Shown piece by piece: positions 34,115 through 47,308 of a stretch of DNA of 64,000 nt (position 1 is its first letter; every line of letters starts with the position of its first letter). This DNA comes from Glandiceps talaboti (lineage: Eukaryota; Hemichordata; Enteropneusta; Spengelidae): the NCBI RefSeq assembly GCF_964340395.1, contig NC_135550.1:7390601-7454600 (forward strand). Reading direction: 5' to 3'. The notes under the pieces were generated by a model that was not told the DNA's origin, searched no databases, and was given only the letters and a program-made list of their open reading frames with translations. The position numbers and the translations under genes are program-made.

Positions 34115-34563
34115 CAATTACAAAGAGAAAATAAAATAAAATAAAACCCCGACCCTAGTTTCTGAGGCCATGTTTATCGGGAACACACAATTATTGCCTT
34201 ATAGGACGATTTTTGTCCGTCCACTGAAGTATCACTACTATATTTACTTTGAAAGACGAATTCATTAATATTTCCATGCATTAATCACATTATAAATGTT
34301 TACAGGTATCAGATGAAAGTCTTCGGAAACTATTGGATACTGACAAAGAGTTGTATTGCTGCGATACCACTGTAAAGTTACATGAATGTATTCCTGGGTT
34401 GATACGTTGCCCTGGTGATGACTGTGACGAAGTCTATGCGTATTCATGGTGTGATTATGTGATGCGTGAGATGAGCAGTGGCGAGAGACGTAATCATTGC
34501 AGAAAATGCCGTACCTGTGTTGGTAGATGCGAGAGCCACTGCAACGTGAGTATTGATTGCTAA
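31072..34563 (+). CDS. Cys-rich nuclear protein with CXC domain (3 exons, C-terminus uncertain)
   Basis: Exons 31072-31204, 32277-32575 and 34306-34563 join in frame to 229 aa. Residues 1-44 are Ser-rich. KRNKKAR at 53-58 is a likely nuclear localisation signal. Residues 83-112 form a CXC domain with nine cysteines (C83, 85, 89, 94, 96, 103, 107, 109, 112), the Zn3Cys9 pattern of tesmin/TSO1 and MSL2 proteins, followed by RNPMNLLG. Exon 3 encodes a second cluster: CPGDDCDEVYAYSWC then HCRKCRTCVGRCESHC, probably zinc binding. I do not recognise the full protein. DNA binding is inferred from the CXC domain. The third exon carries a good donor (AAC|GTGAGT at 34546) just before the in-frame stop, so the true C-terminus may lie in a further exon that I could not find. 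A single-domain CXC protein is too short to be MSL2 or tesmin. Confidence 0.7.
33945..34200. repeat. Interspersed repeat, copy 1 (partner at 44935-45172)
   Basis: Shares CTTGACCTTC, GGGGTATTCTGACCGACATT and TTTCTGAGGCCATGTTTATC-like blocks with 44935-45172. Contains a 30-nt poly-T (34080-34109). It sits in intron 2 of the CXC gene. Family unknown. Confidence 0.6.
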
Positions 34564-34879
34564 TAGCGCCCTCTCGCGACGAGTGTGAAAACAAAGTAAT
34601 ATTTTTTTCATAACACTGGAGTTATTTCCAAGATTGAAACATGATGATCATAGTGGATGCACAAGTGAGGCATGTAAATGTCGTATGAGCAAATCCTATG
34701 AATTGAATCTTTATTTTTCTAGGTTATTTCATTCCTGTAACTATTATTATGGACTTGGCCTAAATGAATACATGAGTATAAATTTGTTCTTTGTTTCGGT
34801 AAGAAATGTTTTATTGAAGAGTGGTGAGGAACTATACAACAATTTATGTTCAGTTGCCTTGTCTGATGTGTTATAATCA

Positions 34880-35054
34880 GCAGTGTTGACAGGCGATACT
34901 TGCCACACAGTCTGGCAGTGTTGACAGGCAATGCTTGCCACACAGTCTGGCAGTGTTGACAGGCAATACTTGCTACACTGTCTGGCAGTGTTGACAGGCA
35001 ATGCTTGACACACAGTCTGAAAGTGTTGACAAGCAATACTTTCTACACTGTCTG
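34880..35054. repeat. 35-bp tandem repeat, 5 copies
   Basis: Unit GCAGTGTTGACAGGCAATGC then TTGCCACACAGTCTG, five units at exact 35-bp spacing, slightly diverged. It follows the CXC gene's last visible exon by about 300 bp. Confidence 0.9.
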
Positions 35055-35440
35055 GAGGACCATCAGAGTGTATTGGCCAGAGTCAATTTGAAATTTAACA
35101 TTCTGGATGTTTACCAAAGTAACTACACCCGGCTGTAAAGATGAAGTCTTAGTAATAAATTCATCTGCTTTCTCCTCCAGAAATGTCACCATTGTTGCAT
35201 GGCCCCATGTGATTGCCACACCAAGCCACCGTATCAAAATGCCGGTGAATCTGACTAAAAAAAGTCTGCTGTCTACACAAGGACCTAAACGACTGCCGCT
35301 GCTGTTTTCCTTTAAAATTTTTGTTGAGTTTGGGATTATTGGTTTACACTTATGAAGTTTTGTATCGAGACACCATTCTATAGTCTGCACCTATATTTGT
35401 AAAGTTAAAAACCTTCTGTTTTGACACTAAAGTTTTAACC

Positions 35441-35463
35441 TTGACCTTCATCTTCAAGGTCAA
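35441..35463. promoter_or_regulatory. Inverted pair of TCAAGGTCA-like half-sites
   Basis: TTGACCTT, 7 bp, AAGGTCAA. Each arm is close to the extended half-site TNAAGGTCA bound by ERR/FTZ-F1 type receptors. Sequence match only. Confidence 0.25.
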
Positions 35464-36077
35464 ATAATAATTTGTTCAATAACGTAGGAAGTTAATACCG
35501 AGAGACACCATTCCAATGGTTGACAGTTGTAGAACTCATATGCGCGTTTTATATATTCGTACATTTAGACATGGTAAACACAGTTTAATACAACACATCT
35601 GATAATAATGACTTGATTATGAGGCTTCACCTTTCACAGCTGGCAAAACTATTATATGTTTGAAAAAACCTTACTTGAAACAAGATTTTGTTCCAATCAT
35701 GTTTTGAAATATGGTGATAATAAATTGTTGTATTAAACTGAGCATGTTATACATGGCTAATATCTCTAGTATGTGTGCGCATATATGGTTGGATTATATA
35801 GACGAAAATAACACCCAGGTATTATTTGACATTCATAATCTTTACATACTCCTTCCGGACCATTCCTACGCGGCCGCCACATGATTTCACCCTTTCCAAT
35901 TTTTTCCTTCTCCTTCTTTAAGTTATTCAGTCTCAAAGAACTTAGAGGGGATACTGATGATCAAGTTATGCAAGTATTACCATATTTAGTCAACCCCTCA
36001 TAAATTTAAAGTTTTAATATGTGGCAATTAACCCCCTTCTCACCAGGGCCATCGCCCAAGCATGTATAAACAATGTA

Positions 36078-37170
36078 CATTCTACGAAATCTTGCTGTGT
36101 TCTAAAAAAATGTTCATTTGCCCCTACGATCACAGCCTCACCTAGCCTTCACTAGATCTGTTAAACTTAGTTCAAAAACTGAATCATATTCCAGGTCCTA
36201 TAGTGGTCTGAGCTATGTATATGGCTTAATTCTCACTCAAGAACGCATTTTAAGCACCGTTTTGGATACGAGACGCTAAATAGGCTCTCGTATCGCATCT
36301 TTTAATATAAATGTGTTGTTTTTTCTTCAGAGCGTATTTCTAGTTCTATACCCTTATTTTAAAATCTTCCTATAAAGATAACCCTATTTTTCTCTTGTTT
36401 CTCATTACCCGACCAACCCAAATTTTCAGCTCCGACATCAAAATTAAAAAAAAATTATTTTCGCCCACCTACTATATTGTGGAACAGCGCCCTCTCTGGC
36501 AAGAATAAGCAATTGTCTGGACTGTCGACGTCGTCTACAGTCATGCCGACGTCGACACATTTTTCATGACGGAAGTTATTCAAGTAGGGGGCTGAGAACA
36601 CGCCAATTGTGTATAGAAGTTGGGCTTGTTACCAAGAATCCAATAAAAAGAAGATAGCGGGGAGGAAAAGGAGAGGCAGAGGATTATGAACAAGGTGATT
36701 TTTTTACTTTTTTACTTCTCTTTTTTTTAATCGACCGGTAAGCAATGAGAAACCTGATTATGAAAAACAGGGTCATCCTAGGAAAGAGAGGTGAGTGCTA
36801 GTGTACATGTTTTGAAATGCCGACACACCTCAAAATGGCTCGTGTCACTCATTGAGCGTCGCCGATAATCTTACCGGGATTATAGCAAAACAATTATATT
36901 CGGCCTCAATAATGCCACAAAGTTTTCACCGGTTTTCACAATTTTTATGCCATGAAATGTATTTTGCGGCTTATAAAATCTATTACTTTGTAAATCGTTA
37001 TCGTTACCTCTTCCTAACCCAAACACACGTAAACTCATACACCCCCGGTTTACCATTTGACCAACATTCTACGAAATATAGCCATGTTCTAAGAAATTAT
37101 GCTATCTTCATTTGCCCTTTCGATCACAGGCTGACCTTTTCGCTAAATTTGCTAAAATTTGTTAAAACGA
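36078..37170 (+). repeat. Pair of interspersed repeat copies
   Basis: 36078-36190 and 37063-37170 share ACATTCTACGAAAT, TGTTCTAA, TTCATTTGCCC and CGATCACAG in order. A second short direct repeat, TCATTGAGCGTC, occurs at 36851 and 37247. Family unknown. The stretch 35400-36077 has nothing recognisable. Confidence 0.5.
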
Positions 37171-37470
37171 ATTCGTTTGTCAATTCCCTATTAGTTTTCA
37201 GAACAAGGGCAGCTTTTTCTTCGTCAGCTTTGATACTTGTGGCGCTCATTGAGCGTCATTGATAACCTGACGAGGACTACAAGGACTACTGCCGCCATAT
37301 AAACGTGATAAACTCGGTATTGTATCGTACCGTATCGTCAAAATATATTTATTTTGCTCATGATTTGAACCAACTTAAACTTCAGAATCGGTCGTTTACC
37401 GATTACATTTGCAAACCGCAATAAGTTCTTAAGCCTGTGATGAGGCGGGTGACTGCCATGCGAATGTGAA

Positions 37471-37732
<262 letters not shown>

Positions 37733-37831
37733 ATATGTGTGTGTCTGCCGCATGCCGTAATCTCTTTTTAGCTATATGTTTGTATGATAATGTATTGAGT
37801 GTAGAATTAGCTCATAGAAGACAGTTTTCAA

Positions 37832-38000
37832 GTACTCTATGGCTTTCGATAATGTGTATGATTTGCCACTAAATATAAATGGCCTCCTAAACGTCCTTAT
37901 TCAAAAAAGTGCTCACCATATGTGAGGAATACACCCCTCCAAAACCCTCCCCACGAGCAATAAAAATCAAGATTGAAATGGAAAAAACCAGCTGCTGGCT
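37832..38000 (+). repeat. Interspersed repeat, copy 2 (partner at 13447-13640)
   Basis: Homologous in order and orientation to 13447-13640, including CGTCCTTATT and AAAATCAAGATTGAAA. Confidence 0.5.
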
Positions 38001-38139
38001 AAGTATCTCCAAGTATATATAGGTTACAGTCCAATGTTAGACATCTCCTTGGAACTCTGAAAGCCCACATCTATTTGTAAAGAAAATATCCAATTGTTAT
38101 GTATGGACGATGAAGTCGATTGGCACTGTTATTTCAATG

Positions 38140-38574
38140 TAGTGTACCATATATATGTACATCTCCAGAATGCGGAAAGGGTGTGTGGGGGGGGGGGGCG
38201 TATAATTTTAAACATATAAAATTCTGTGTAGCCGGGGGGGGGGGGGGGTTATGATGTTTTTGAGAGCGCGGAGGGGGGGGGGCGCTGTGAATTTTTTTTA
38301 CACAAAATAATTCTCCTAAGCCCCCCCCCCCCACCGTAAATTCTGATGGCAGGGGTGGGATCGAGTCCTTGCCATGGATTCTGTATTTTCACATTATATT
38401 GTAACCCGTATGTTTTTGGAATATTTGACCGGGGGGTCATGTTTTAGAGAAAGGAGATTGAGGGAGGGCAATTTCTTTTTAGATCACTGAATCAGGGGAA
38501 GGTCATATTTTACGCAACAGACCGGGCCTGATTGCTTCCTGCCCTCCCCCTGTAATTACTGATGGCTCCCTTAT
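38140..38574. mobile_element. Poly-G TIR element remnants
   Basis: G-runs of 9-14 nt alternate with A/T tracts at 38182-38345. The block ending at 38574 (GTAATTACTGATGGCTCCC, then TTA) matches the right terminus of the element at 39249-40080 with the same flanking TWA. Confidence 0.6.
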
Positions 38575-39248
38575 CTAGTTCCGGCGTCCTTTGCAACACC
38601 CAGCCAGGCGAATGGTCAGCGTAAGCCGACAGTTGGTTATAAGATAGTCTTGTGATACTCATTCTTAGTAGACGTATCCCCTGTGAAGGCTGTTAGGGAT
38701 AACACGAATCTATCACTATGCTTAGTCAATATATAGTGCACAGTTAGTTTACATTCCTTCTACAGATTAAAATGTGCATGGAATCATAAACCCTACACGA
38801 TTGAATTCAAGTATGTGTACACGTGGGCAAGTTGTCCTACATGTATCTCTATGCACACATGCATCTTGATGGTGTATACTACACGTGACTTGATGACAAT
38901 AACTGTAGTGTTAATTTTTTTCCTTAGCTTTTTATCGTTTAATACAGAGTTTGCACACACAAAAACGGTACACTATTTGTAGCATTGTTGTATACATAAG
39001 CTATAAAGGTATGTTTTAACGTACTTTTTGTGTGTGCAAACTCCTGCAGAAAGTTAAGAAGCAAAAAATAATAGTGATCATTAAACTCTGTCCTGTCAAT
39101 ATTTCACAACTACGGATCAGCACACTGCTCAAACGAGACTCGGACTATAAAACATAGTCGTTGATGGCGCCCTCTAATCTACGCTCCATTCCATATGTAC
39201 ATCATCTTCGAGTGCATGTATGTGTAGTTTTGTAGTTGAGATAAGTAA

Positions 39249-39757
39249 GGGAGCCGTCATTATTTACGACCCGAGGGATCGGAGGAATTTAGGGGGGGGG
39301 TCACTCAAAAACTTGGGAGTGAAAGGGGGGGTTTACCTAAAAAATTGGGGTGGGGAGTGAAAGGAGGGGGGGGGGCTACTCAAAATTTTACATGTTAAAA
39401 TAGCACCAGAAAGCATTCTTTTAGTCCTTGAAATTCAAAAATCTCCGGGACGGGAGGGGGTTTCCCCACCCCCACTTGGCTCCCTCAAACTTTGATTCAA
39501 CTAATACCACCTAATTTCAAATTTTACCTATGGTACTACTTTGGGAATAAGGTGCATTCATTGTTACCCCTTCCTCTTGAAATATGCTGCATTCAAAACA
39601 TTATTAGGAAATTCAAATTCAAAATAAAAATTTTGATATTGTATGTATGTATGTATGTATGTATGTATGTATGTATGTATGTATGTATGTATGTATGTAT
39701 GTACATGTATGTATGTATGTGTGTGTATGTATGTATGTATGTATGTGTGTATGTATG

Positions 39758-39791
<34 letters not shown>

Positions 39792-40080
39792 CGTACGTAT
39801 GTATGCATATGTACGTATACATGTGTGTGAGTGTGTGTGTGCATGTGGTGTTTCAATGGAACACTCAATCTCAATTTGTATAATGTTTGTAGCACATCAT
39901 AAAAAGTTAATGAGTTATGATGACGGTAAAATGGTGTGGGGGGTTATGGAAAAAATTTGTGTCAAGGAGGGGGTTACGAAAAAATTTCAAGCCAGATTGG
40001 GGGGGGGGGGGGTCACTCAAATTTTGTGGATTTTCGAAGCAATTCCTCCCCCCCCCCGGTCGTAAATAATGACGGCTCCC
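39249..40080. mobile_element. 832-bp non-autonomous DNA transposon with TAA target duplication
   Basis: Terminal inverted repeats GGGAGCCGTCATTATTTACG plus ACC at both ends, flanked by TAA (39246-39248 and 40081-40083). This points to a PIF/Harbinger-type origin. Internally there are G-runs with ACTCAAAATTTT-like spacers near both ends, and a GTAT/TACG microsatellite at 39641-39830. There is no transposase frame. Confidence 0.8.
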
Positions 40081-41089
40081 TAAGGTAGAATGTTTGTAGC
40101 ACTTAAATACGCACAACTTACTAAACATGACCTAAACTGTTGTGCTGGTGTACCGAAATGATTAATAAGCATGCACATTGCAGTGTGGTATCATATTTGA
40201 TTACACAAGGGGTATGCAGTTCATCTGATCCATTGCGTACATCATGCGTACTACTCGACAGGGTCTCTCGATGAAGGTCAAATATCCAGGGAGAGCCACC
40301 TTACCTTCATGATCGACACAAGATAGATTTGAACCATTTCTAGATCGATGAATATGACAAAATTATGTTTCCTTCAACATTGCTATCTGCTTAATTAATA
40401 TGATATTATTCACATGATGTGTCCTCAGTGGAACATTGCGTCCGGGATTGCGTCGTGCACGTACGTGGCATAAACATTTAATACATGTAAATAGGCCCTA
40501 GTACTAGTACTAGCAGACACTCTGGAAACTTACAAACGTCACGCTATTGGCAAGTAACGTGAGCAAACAACGTTTACATTTATGTAAAAGGTCTCTCAGC
40601 TATTACAATTTTTTTTACTAGGAGACTGTACTTACCCTTTTTCTACTAAGACATACACAGGATGTAAACTTGACCTTCACTCAAAATTATCGAAACACAT
40701 TCACAATACAGTGTTGCGTTTCTCCCATTTGCAAATAAATCGAAGGTTGCCGAAAAAAATATGTCTAGCCTCTAGTCTAGGTATGTTAATATTGATATTA
40801 TTGATGGCAGAGTCGAAGTCCTGAAAGTATGGTAACATGACACAAAATTGGTCTGATATGATTTTGAAACGCTTGTAACGCCTCTCAGCCATTTATTTAC
40901 CATGTGCATCAATCTCTCTAACCAATCATGTACCCAGCTTGTAGGCTTACACATGCTGTCGAGTCACATGAGCCACCTTAGAGCCGCCTCTCTTGGTCCA
41001 TATGAACAACTGCCTATACGTCGTTGTGCATCAGGCTTGGCGCCCCCGAGGTCTTCGTGGAATTAAGGTTGATTTCCAAGAACACCCAT

Positions 41090-41228
41090 TGAGCCCATTA
41101 CCCACAATGCTTTGGGATCTAGGCGCTTTCCGGTTGGTGTCGCGGCAGTAGAAAGAGGCCTTGGGAAAGCAGTTTACCAATTCCGTAAAGAAAAGAAAAC
41201 ACAGAAAACAAAGAAGCTAAATATTCAT
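41090..41228 (+). promoter_or_regulatory. Probable TATA-less promoter and non-coding first exon
   Basis: CCCACAATGCTTTGGG at 41101-41116 resembles the ZNF143/SBF core CCCACAATGC. CTTTCCGG at about 41127 contains an ETS core on the other strand. An A-rich leader ends at a strong donor, TTCAT|GTAAGT at 41229. The local CpG content is raised up to about 42.3 kb. The next plus-strand gene is the zinc-finger gene at 47.7 kb, whose coding exon has an acceptor at 47698, so this is most likely its first exon. This link is inferred. Confidence 0.45.
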
Positions 41229-43346
41229 GTAAGTAATAACTTCTTTTCAAAGTAAAATATCATTCTAGAATATATATTTAAGTCCGCCGTCATGACCCAT
41301 ATACTACGATGTTATTAACCCAGATATGCAGATACAGATACAGAACGCCAGCGTAACGCGCTGAAAGGTGGAATGGGTTGAGCGATACCTACACCAAAAT
41401 TTCCAATATGGTACCCTGTCGACGTTCAAATTTTGGCCCTTTTCCAGTCGTAAATAAAAACAAACCCGTCGTTAAAGCCTGGAATATTGTGTGTACTTGG
41501 TCTTTTCATGTATAACTAGACGGTGTTTTGTAAAGGAAAGATTTTTCGCTCGTTCTGCAACTGCGAATGTCGTTTTCAAGTGCAGTGCGAGACGTGGGGC
41601 TCTTCGGGTAATTTTTCAAAATCACTGTAACCGTATACTTCACAAGCAATCAGTTTTCTCGTCACAAATTTGTAATTATATCACGACTTAAGAACGCAGA
41701 GATAGTTATTTAAGATTTTAATAGTTATGCGGATCATGTCCAGTGCATGTGGATAACGTAAATATCAGTCTGAATATTATAACTACTCGATCCGATTCGA
41801 TTCGAGTACTCGACGAGGTAAATAACCAATATGGTTACACGCGCAATTTAACCAATAATTTAGACAAACGAACTTAAAAACCCACAGTATGAAAACCTAA
41901 TAAATCGTACGGTTTATTTTGTGGAACTTGAGTCTTGTCCACGTCCAGCTATTGTCGTAAGTTATTGTGGTTTTAACGGGTACCCTGCTTACAGACAGAC
42001 GGGTAGTTGCAGTGCATGATTTACGTAACGTTGGTTGTTTAGCAGGTACGGTGTTTGTGTTGGGTAGGTAGTACCATGGATCTATTATTGAGATGGTAGT
42101 ACGTAAAACAACAACGCTACGCGCTACAGTTTACTGCGCGAACGGCCGACGCGTATATTCAGAGACGCCATTCCTACGTTTTCGCCCAGTTATTTGCAGG
42201 ATCGAGTGCGTGAAAACTCCAGACTTAGACGCGCGATCCCACAGCAGCGAACTTGAAGAGGACTGGTCAAGGTTATTTATTGTAAAATGACTGATTGATT
42301 AATGTTGAACGTTATAAGCGTATATGTCAGGAAATCGAGATTTGAAGGTATGATAGGGAGTTTTTGTTTGGTTTTGAATATTCCACTTCTTACATTTACC
42401 TCGCCAACCCATTGTTCATGCCACATGGAGGTATGCCACATACAATTTTACCACAGTAAAAAGAAGATTTGTGGTAAGTTGCCCCACGGATGTGGCCTTA
42501 TTAGGGGAGTATACATCCATGGTTGCTAGTCTGTACATACTTACTTCAAACACAGTCGTTCTCTCAGATGGAATTGTGCTTTCAACAAAGGAAAACTGTA
42601 CATAGATATAGTGGACATGGGTACTCGTTTTGTTGATTAACAAGTGAGCATTGCAAATTCTAATGCTGTATTTTGGAAACTAACTAATATTGGGAAAAAT
42701 CATGGAATTAATGGAGTGAAAAGGTAGGGTCAGTGGGGATATGATCATGTGTTCTCACTATTGTTCCTACCCTTGTACATCAATATAATAAAATTAATAT
42801 GTGCATGCATCTTCTGATATTAAATTCTATTATATTTTTATGGTATGACTTATTAAAACTAACATTTCAACTAGATGCTACAATTTATAAAAGAAATGTG
42901 TCAATGAACAAATAAACTATATGTATAAAACTTGGCAGAGCAGAAAGTCTGTCTAAGCAAGCCATTGTAAGTTTAATCATATACGTTCTCTGGACAAGTT
43001 TGTCCATTCAATGACTTTTTCAAACCATGTTGTACAATGACTTGCAATAAAGTATTTCAAAGTATGATGAATAATAACACCAAGACAAATAATTAGATCC
43101 AATAACAAGGTAGACATAACTACAGAATAGCTTAATTCATCAATAATAACATTTTTTTTTACATAAATGAGATACATTTATTTAGTTACATTATAAATAT
43201 TTAATTCCTAATTTGATAATCAAGAATGAAAAATACATGAGACAATTCAAAAATATTTTCATAAGGGCCAAAAAAGAAAAGTTTTTGCTTCTGTGTACTT
43301 CTAGTTATAACCACATCACTTTTGTTAAGTTGATGTATTGGTTGTT

Positions 43347-43698
43347 AGTAGTCATATATGGATGACAAATTGATATTTATTTGGATTTTTTACTCATAAA
43401 ACAACTTTACTCTGTTTTCCTACTTGAAAAAACAATATGAAACATATACCAAGTTCTTGTTTGGTACTCAATTGATTGCCAATTTTTTTTTAAAAATGTG
43501 TCAAATGTTTATGGTACACCACAATAATAAACTTTTCAGACACTTTCTAGCTTTTTGCAATTTATTGAGTTACAAACATGGACTTGGTATATATATTGTT
43601 TCACATTCTTTCTTTTTTTTTCAAGTAGGAAAAAATAGTAGAGTTGTTTATATGAATGAAAAATCCCAAATAATTACAGATTTGTCATCTATGTGACC
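43347..43698. mobile_element. Palindromic MITE, copy 2 of 3
   Basis: Diverged copy of the family at 25366-25711. It shares TTCCTACTTGAAAAA, TTGCAATTTATTGAGTTACA and the inverted layout. The ends are decayed. Regions 40.1-41.0, 42.3-43.3 and 43.7-44.2 kb hold nothing else I can identify. Confidence 0.65.
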
Positions 43699-44224
43699 GC
43701 TTTAACAAACTAAATCTACCTACCTAAGAATAACACAAAGAATGTTTCAGCCAAGTGTGAAAGCTAAAATAGGTTAAAGCCTCAAGATTAACTTAAAACA
43801 TTATGCCAGAATAGTTTAATCAAGGGTTTATGTAAGTAATTTCATTTGAGGTAAAAACAAATTTAAAAAAAAATATATTTTTGACACTCTAATATTTTGC
43901 AATTTTATAGTCTTCAGCTAGATTAGTTTTTACTAATTATTACATATGTACATTGTTTATATGTGCAAATGGCATTTTAGTCACTCCTTATTTTTGTGGA
44001 GTTTTTTTCCAGTGAAATAAGCAAAAATCAGTCTTTAGCAAAAATGTCTGGGTTTACAATATGCTCAGCTTGTATCAAAGTTATAAATAGACAAATTTAT
44101 ATACTTTCTGAAAGGAAAGGATAAATGTCACATATGCTGTGATTTTATTGTCAAATTGAAATTACTTGTACTGGGGGAATTTATATATCAGTTGTAACAC
44201 TGTAAAAAGCTGTGACCTTTTAAA

Positions 44225-44930
44225 ATGAAGAGATGTATCCAAAATAAAATTCCCTCCTACCTTGAGGAAGTGATGACTATGAACTCAGCCATCCATCAAT
44301 GTAATACCAGAAGTAAATACCATACTCCAGATCTTTTTACACTGAGATCGTCAATCACTGCCAGTGTTGCAATATTCAAATATTTATGTATCCGCAATCT
44401 CTGTCCAAATTTGTTTTAATAGCTGTATGTTCCATTCTAGGTTTATATTTTTGCTGTGTTTTTTTTATTTTTATGGGCCTAAATGAAAATCCATTTTGAA
44501 AGCATTAAAATGCTTACAAAATATGATCAGGCAAAATGAAAAACATCATGTTTCCAAAAAGGCCTTTAAAACCCTAAACATTTTTTTAAAACATTCAAAG
44601 CAAATTTGTTTTGGGGGGAGGGGGGTGCTGGATACTTTCAGCTTTGCAATAGCTATCGTCCAGTACCCAGTCACATATGCCTTCCCAAATTCCACATTGC
44701 ATTGTTCCATTTACATACTTGTATCAAGATTTACACCTGAACATTTACAGCTCTACATTATTATATTGCTTTTATTATCTTTTATGTGTACCATCTACTT
44801 TTACTACTACATTGTACTTTATGTTGTTACTTCATTTGTACCTTTTATATGTGCATTATCATTGGATGTATTGTCTTTCTTTTTTTCACGTATATAAGTG
44901 ACAAATAAATAAATAAATAAATAAATAAGA
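44225..44930 (+). mobile_element. LINE 3' end with (AAAT)n tail
   Basis: The frame at 44225-44419 (IPSYLEEV, then HQCNTRSKYHTPDLF) matches the conserved C-terminal region of LINE ORF2, where LPxYL and YNTRSK are typical. About 480 bp of AT-rich sequence then leads to an AAAT-repeat tail at 44904-44930. That both parts belong to one insertion is inferred. Confidence 0.6.
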
Positions 44931-44934
44931 AATT

Positions 44935-45172
44935 CTTTGTCTTCTTGACCTTCATGCATGTCTGTTTTCTTCCCCAGTAATGTTTGTACATATTTCATCA
45001 GACTACAGTACACTGTGTATCACAGAAGGGGTATTCTGACCGACATTTCATATTTTCCAAAGCATAAAAACAATCAAAAAGGTAAAAATTAAATAAAAAA
45101 TTAAATAAAATTCCGACCTACCTACCTTATTTTCTGAGACCATGTTATCAGAAGCACACAAGTATTTTTTTC
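44935..45172. repeat. Interspersed repeat, copy 2 (partner at 33945-34200)
   Basis: Same block order as the copy in the CXC gene's intron: CTTGACCTTCATG, GGGGTATTCTGACCGACATT, A-rich centre, TTTCTGAGACCATG. From 45173 to 47107 I see only AT-rich sequence. Confidence 0.6.
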
Positions 45173-47107
45173 TGCTTAAAGAAAAAAATTGCTCACAAAA
45201 TATGGTCAGCAATGGTGGTAGTGCAGAATAAATACATTCCTGATATTATTTCACTCATAATTAAGGAGAATGGAGAGAATTATTGTAACTCACACTAAAT
45301 AAAATACTTGGACACTAAAAAAGACTCTTCTGGATTTGTGTAATATTCTGTTTATTTGTAGAGTTAACGTACATAAGCTGATCAACTATAATGGAAGTTA
45401 ACCTAACTTTTATACAAAAGTGTTCAAATTTACAAATTGCATATCTAATATAACATATACATTACACACATATACATGTATATATATATTGATCTATGAT
45501 ATAAGATTTGAAAGGTTTGTTTTCATAAAAATATTCTGAAAAAAATGTTAAATTTCGCTGTATAGGTTGTGACCACATGTAACATATGACTTATTAATAC
45601 TGACAATAATTAGGCAAGATCAACAAATGTAGGGTAAAAAACAATTCTTTTACTTTGGGGGTGGGGGAGGGAGCAGTTTGAGCTATTTTAGTTCTCCTAA
45701 ACAAACAATTTTACTTTTAATGGATCTGTTTTGCACCTCTAAATACAAATATCTCTTTTAAAAAAATATCAAATTGAGAAATGGAAGTCAAAGAATTTTC
45801 ACTATAGTAAATGCATGACATTAACAGTGAAGTAAAATGTCAACAAAAGAACTATTTTTTTCCTCACTACATACTGGCTTTATATTCAGAGCACTATATT
45901 ACTGCTACTTACTTATATGTAATTTATTGTACGGTGTGGTGGTCAGAGGTCTAACTGAAAGAATTTAATTTGCTATCCTACATTGAACTATTGATCTTGC
46001 CACTTAGAAATATGTACACTTGTTTCCTTAGATAAATGCCACATTAATTTTATCTAAGATTTTAAGATTTCCTCTACAACTATATGGATGTTACTTTCAC
46101 CATACAACGGAAATTTACTACCAGCATGCTTTATTTGAAAATGCATAAAATATGCAAGATTTGAGGCCAACAGAAACACACCGTCCAATGATAGCCAAAT
46201 TTTGTTGTTGTGAGTCAAAATGGGATTTCTTGTGAGTCACCACCTAGTACGAGATATTGGAACACCAAATTTGTGTGTGTCACTAGGAATTGTGTGCTTG
46301 AGTGTCGCATCAAATTAACTTAGAGGGAGGGCACACTGTTTAGTACAATACTTCATATATTTGAAGTCAGTGGCAATTAGACATTATTTTAACTACACAC
46401 ATATATATGATACATTATTGTAATCTTAAACATGTGATGGTCTCAACAAAACTCAACTCAAACTTTCAAAGGGTCTCCAAAAGTTTTGACTAAGCCTACG
46501 CCCTGTTAACAGGTCATCAGGTCAGGATGAAAAACAAATTGTAATAATATCTTTGTTTAATTTTGTCAAATAGTTGGTTTTTGTTGTTGTTGTTTTTGTT
46601 TGGGGGGGGGGGGGTATCTGTATGTAGTATTTTCCATTTAGTAAAACTCAAAGTGCTCACAGTTCTATATCATTGGTTCTTTCTGTTGTAATAATTTTTG
46701 ACCTCTTCATGGTGATGAGAAAAAATAAATCACTTGATAGCAAAACCAACCATGAAGTAGTCTAATGCAGATTTTTCTCTCTGTCTGCCTACTTTCCCTC
46801 TCAGTCTCTATATGCCTCAACTGTTCAGCCAGTCCTTTCCTGTCTCTCTCCTCACTCCCCTTTCCCCTTTCTACAGGCCATGAGTAACTTTAAAGCAAAA
46901 GGCAGTATACACAGATTGCAGCAATAAAACGACTGATTATAAATTGAAACTCTAATTACTGATAACATTACTGATGCATAAATGATGCATAAATGTTGGT
47001 CTTACTATGACACTAATGCATTTTAATACAAAGTGTAACCAAGTTTGAAATTACAACTTCTCAGCATCTTCAAAACCAGTTGTAATCATCCACCACTGAT
47101 ATATACC

Positions 47108-47266
47108 ACTTGAACTTCGTTCATTACCCACTGTCGATAAATTTAAGAAGGGCATCAAGACGCATCTGTTTGCAAGAGCTTTCTAACTTTTACGACGATC
47201 TACTATTGTTTCTGTTCAGCACCATAGAACATTATGTGGTATTGGATTTTGGTGTTGTACAAATTC

Positions 47267-47308
<42 letters not shown>

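Noticed and set aside
34634-34876. Fourth exon of the CXC gene (GCTSEACKCRMSK frame)
   Set aside because: The frame has cysteines, but the phase after the 34545 donor does not fit the nearest acceptor at 34632.
37400-37465. Second SINE head near TGATGAGGCGGGTGACTGCC
   Set aside because: It resembles the 3560 SINE head, but the B box is degenerate and the body is absent; too weak to call.
42093-42290. 65-codon frame in a CpG-richer stretch
   Set aside because: No homology recognised and no convincing splice links; the composition is explained by the promoter-like region.
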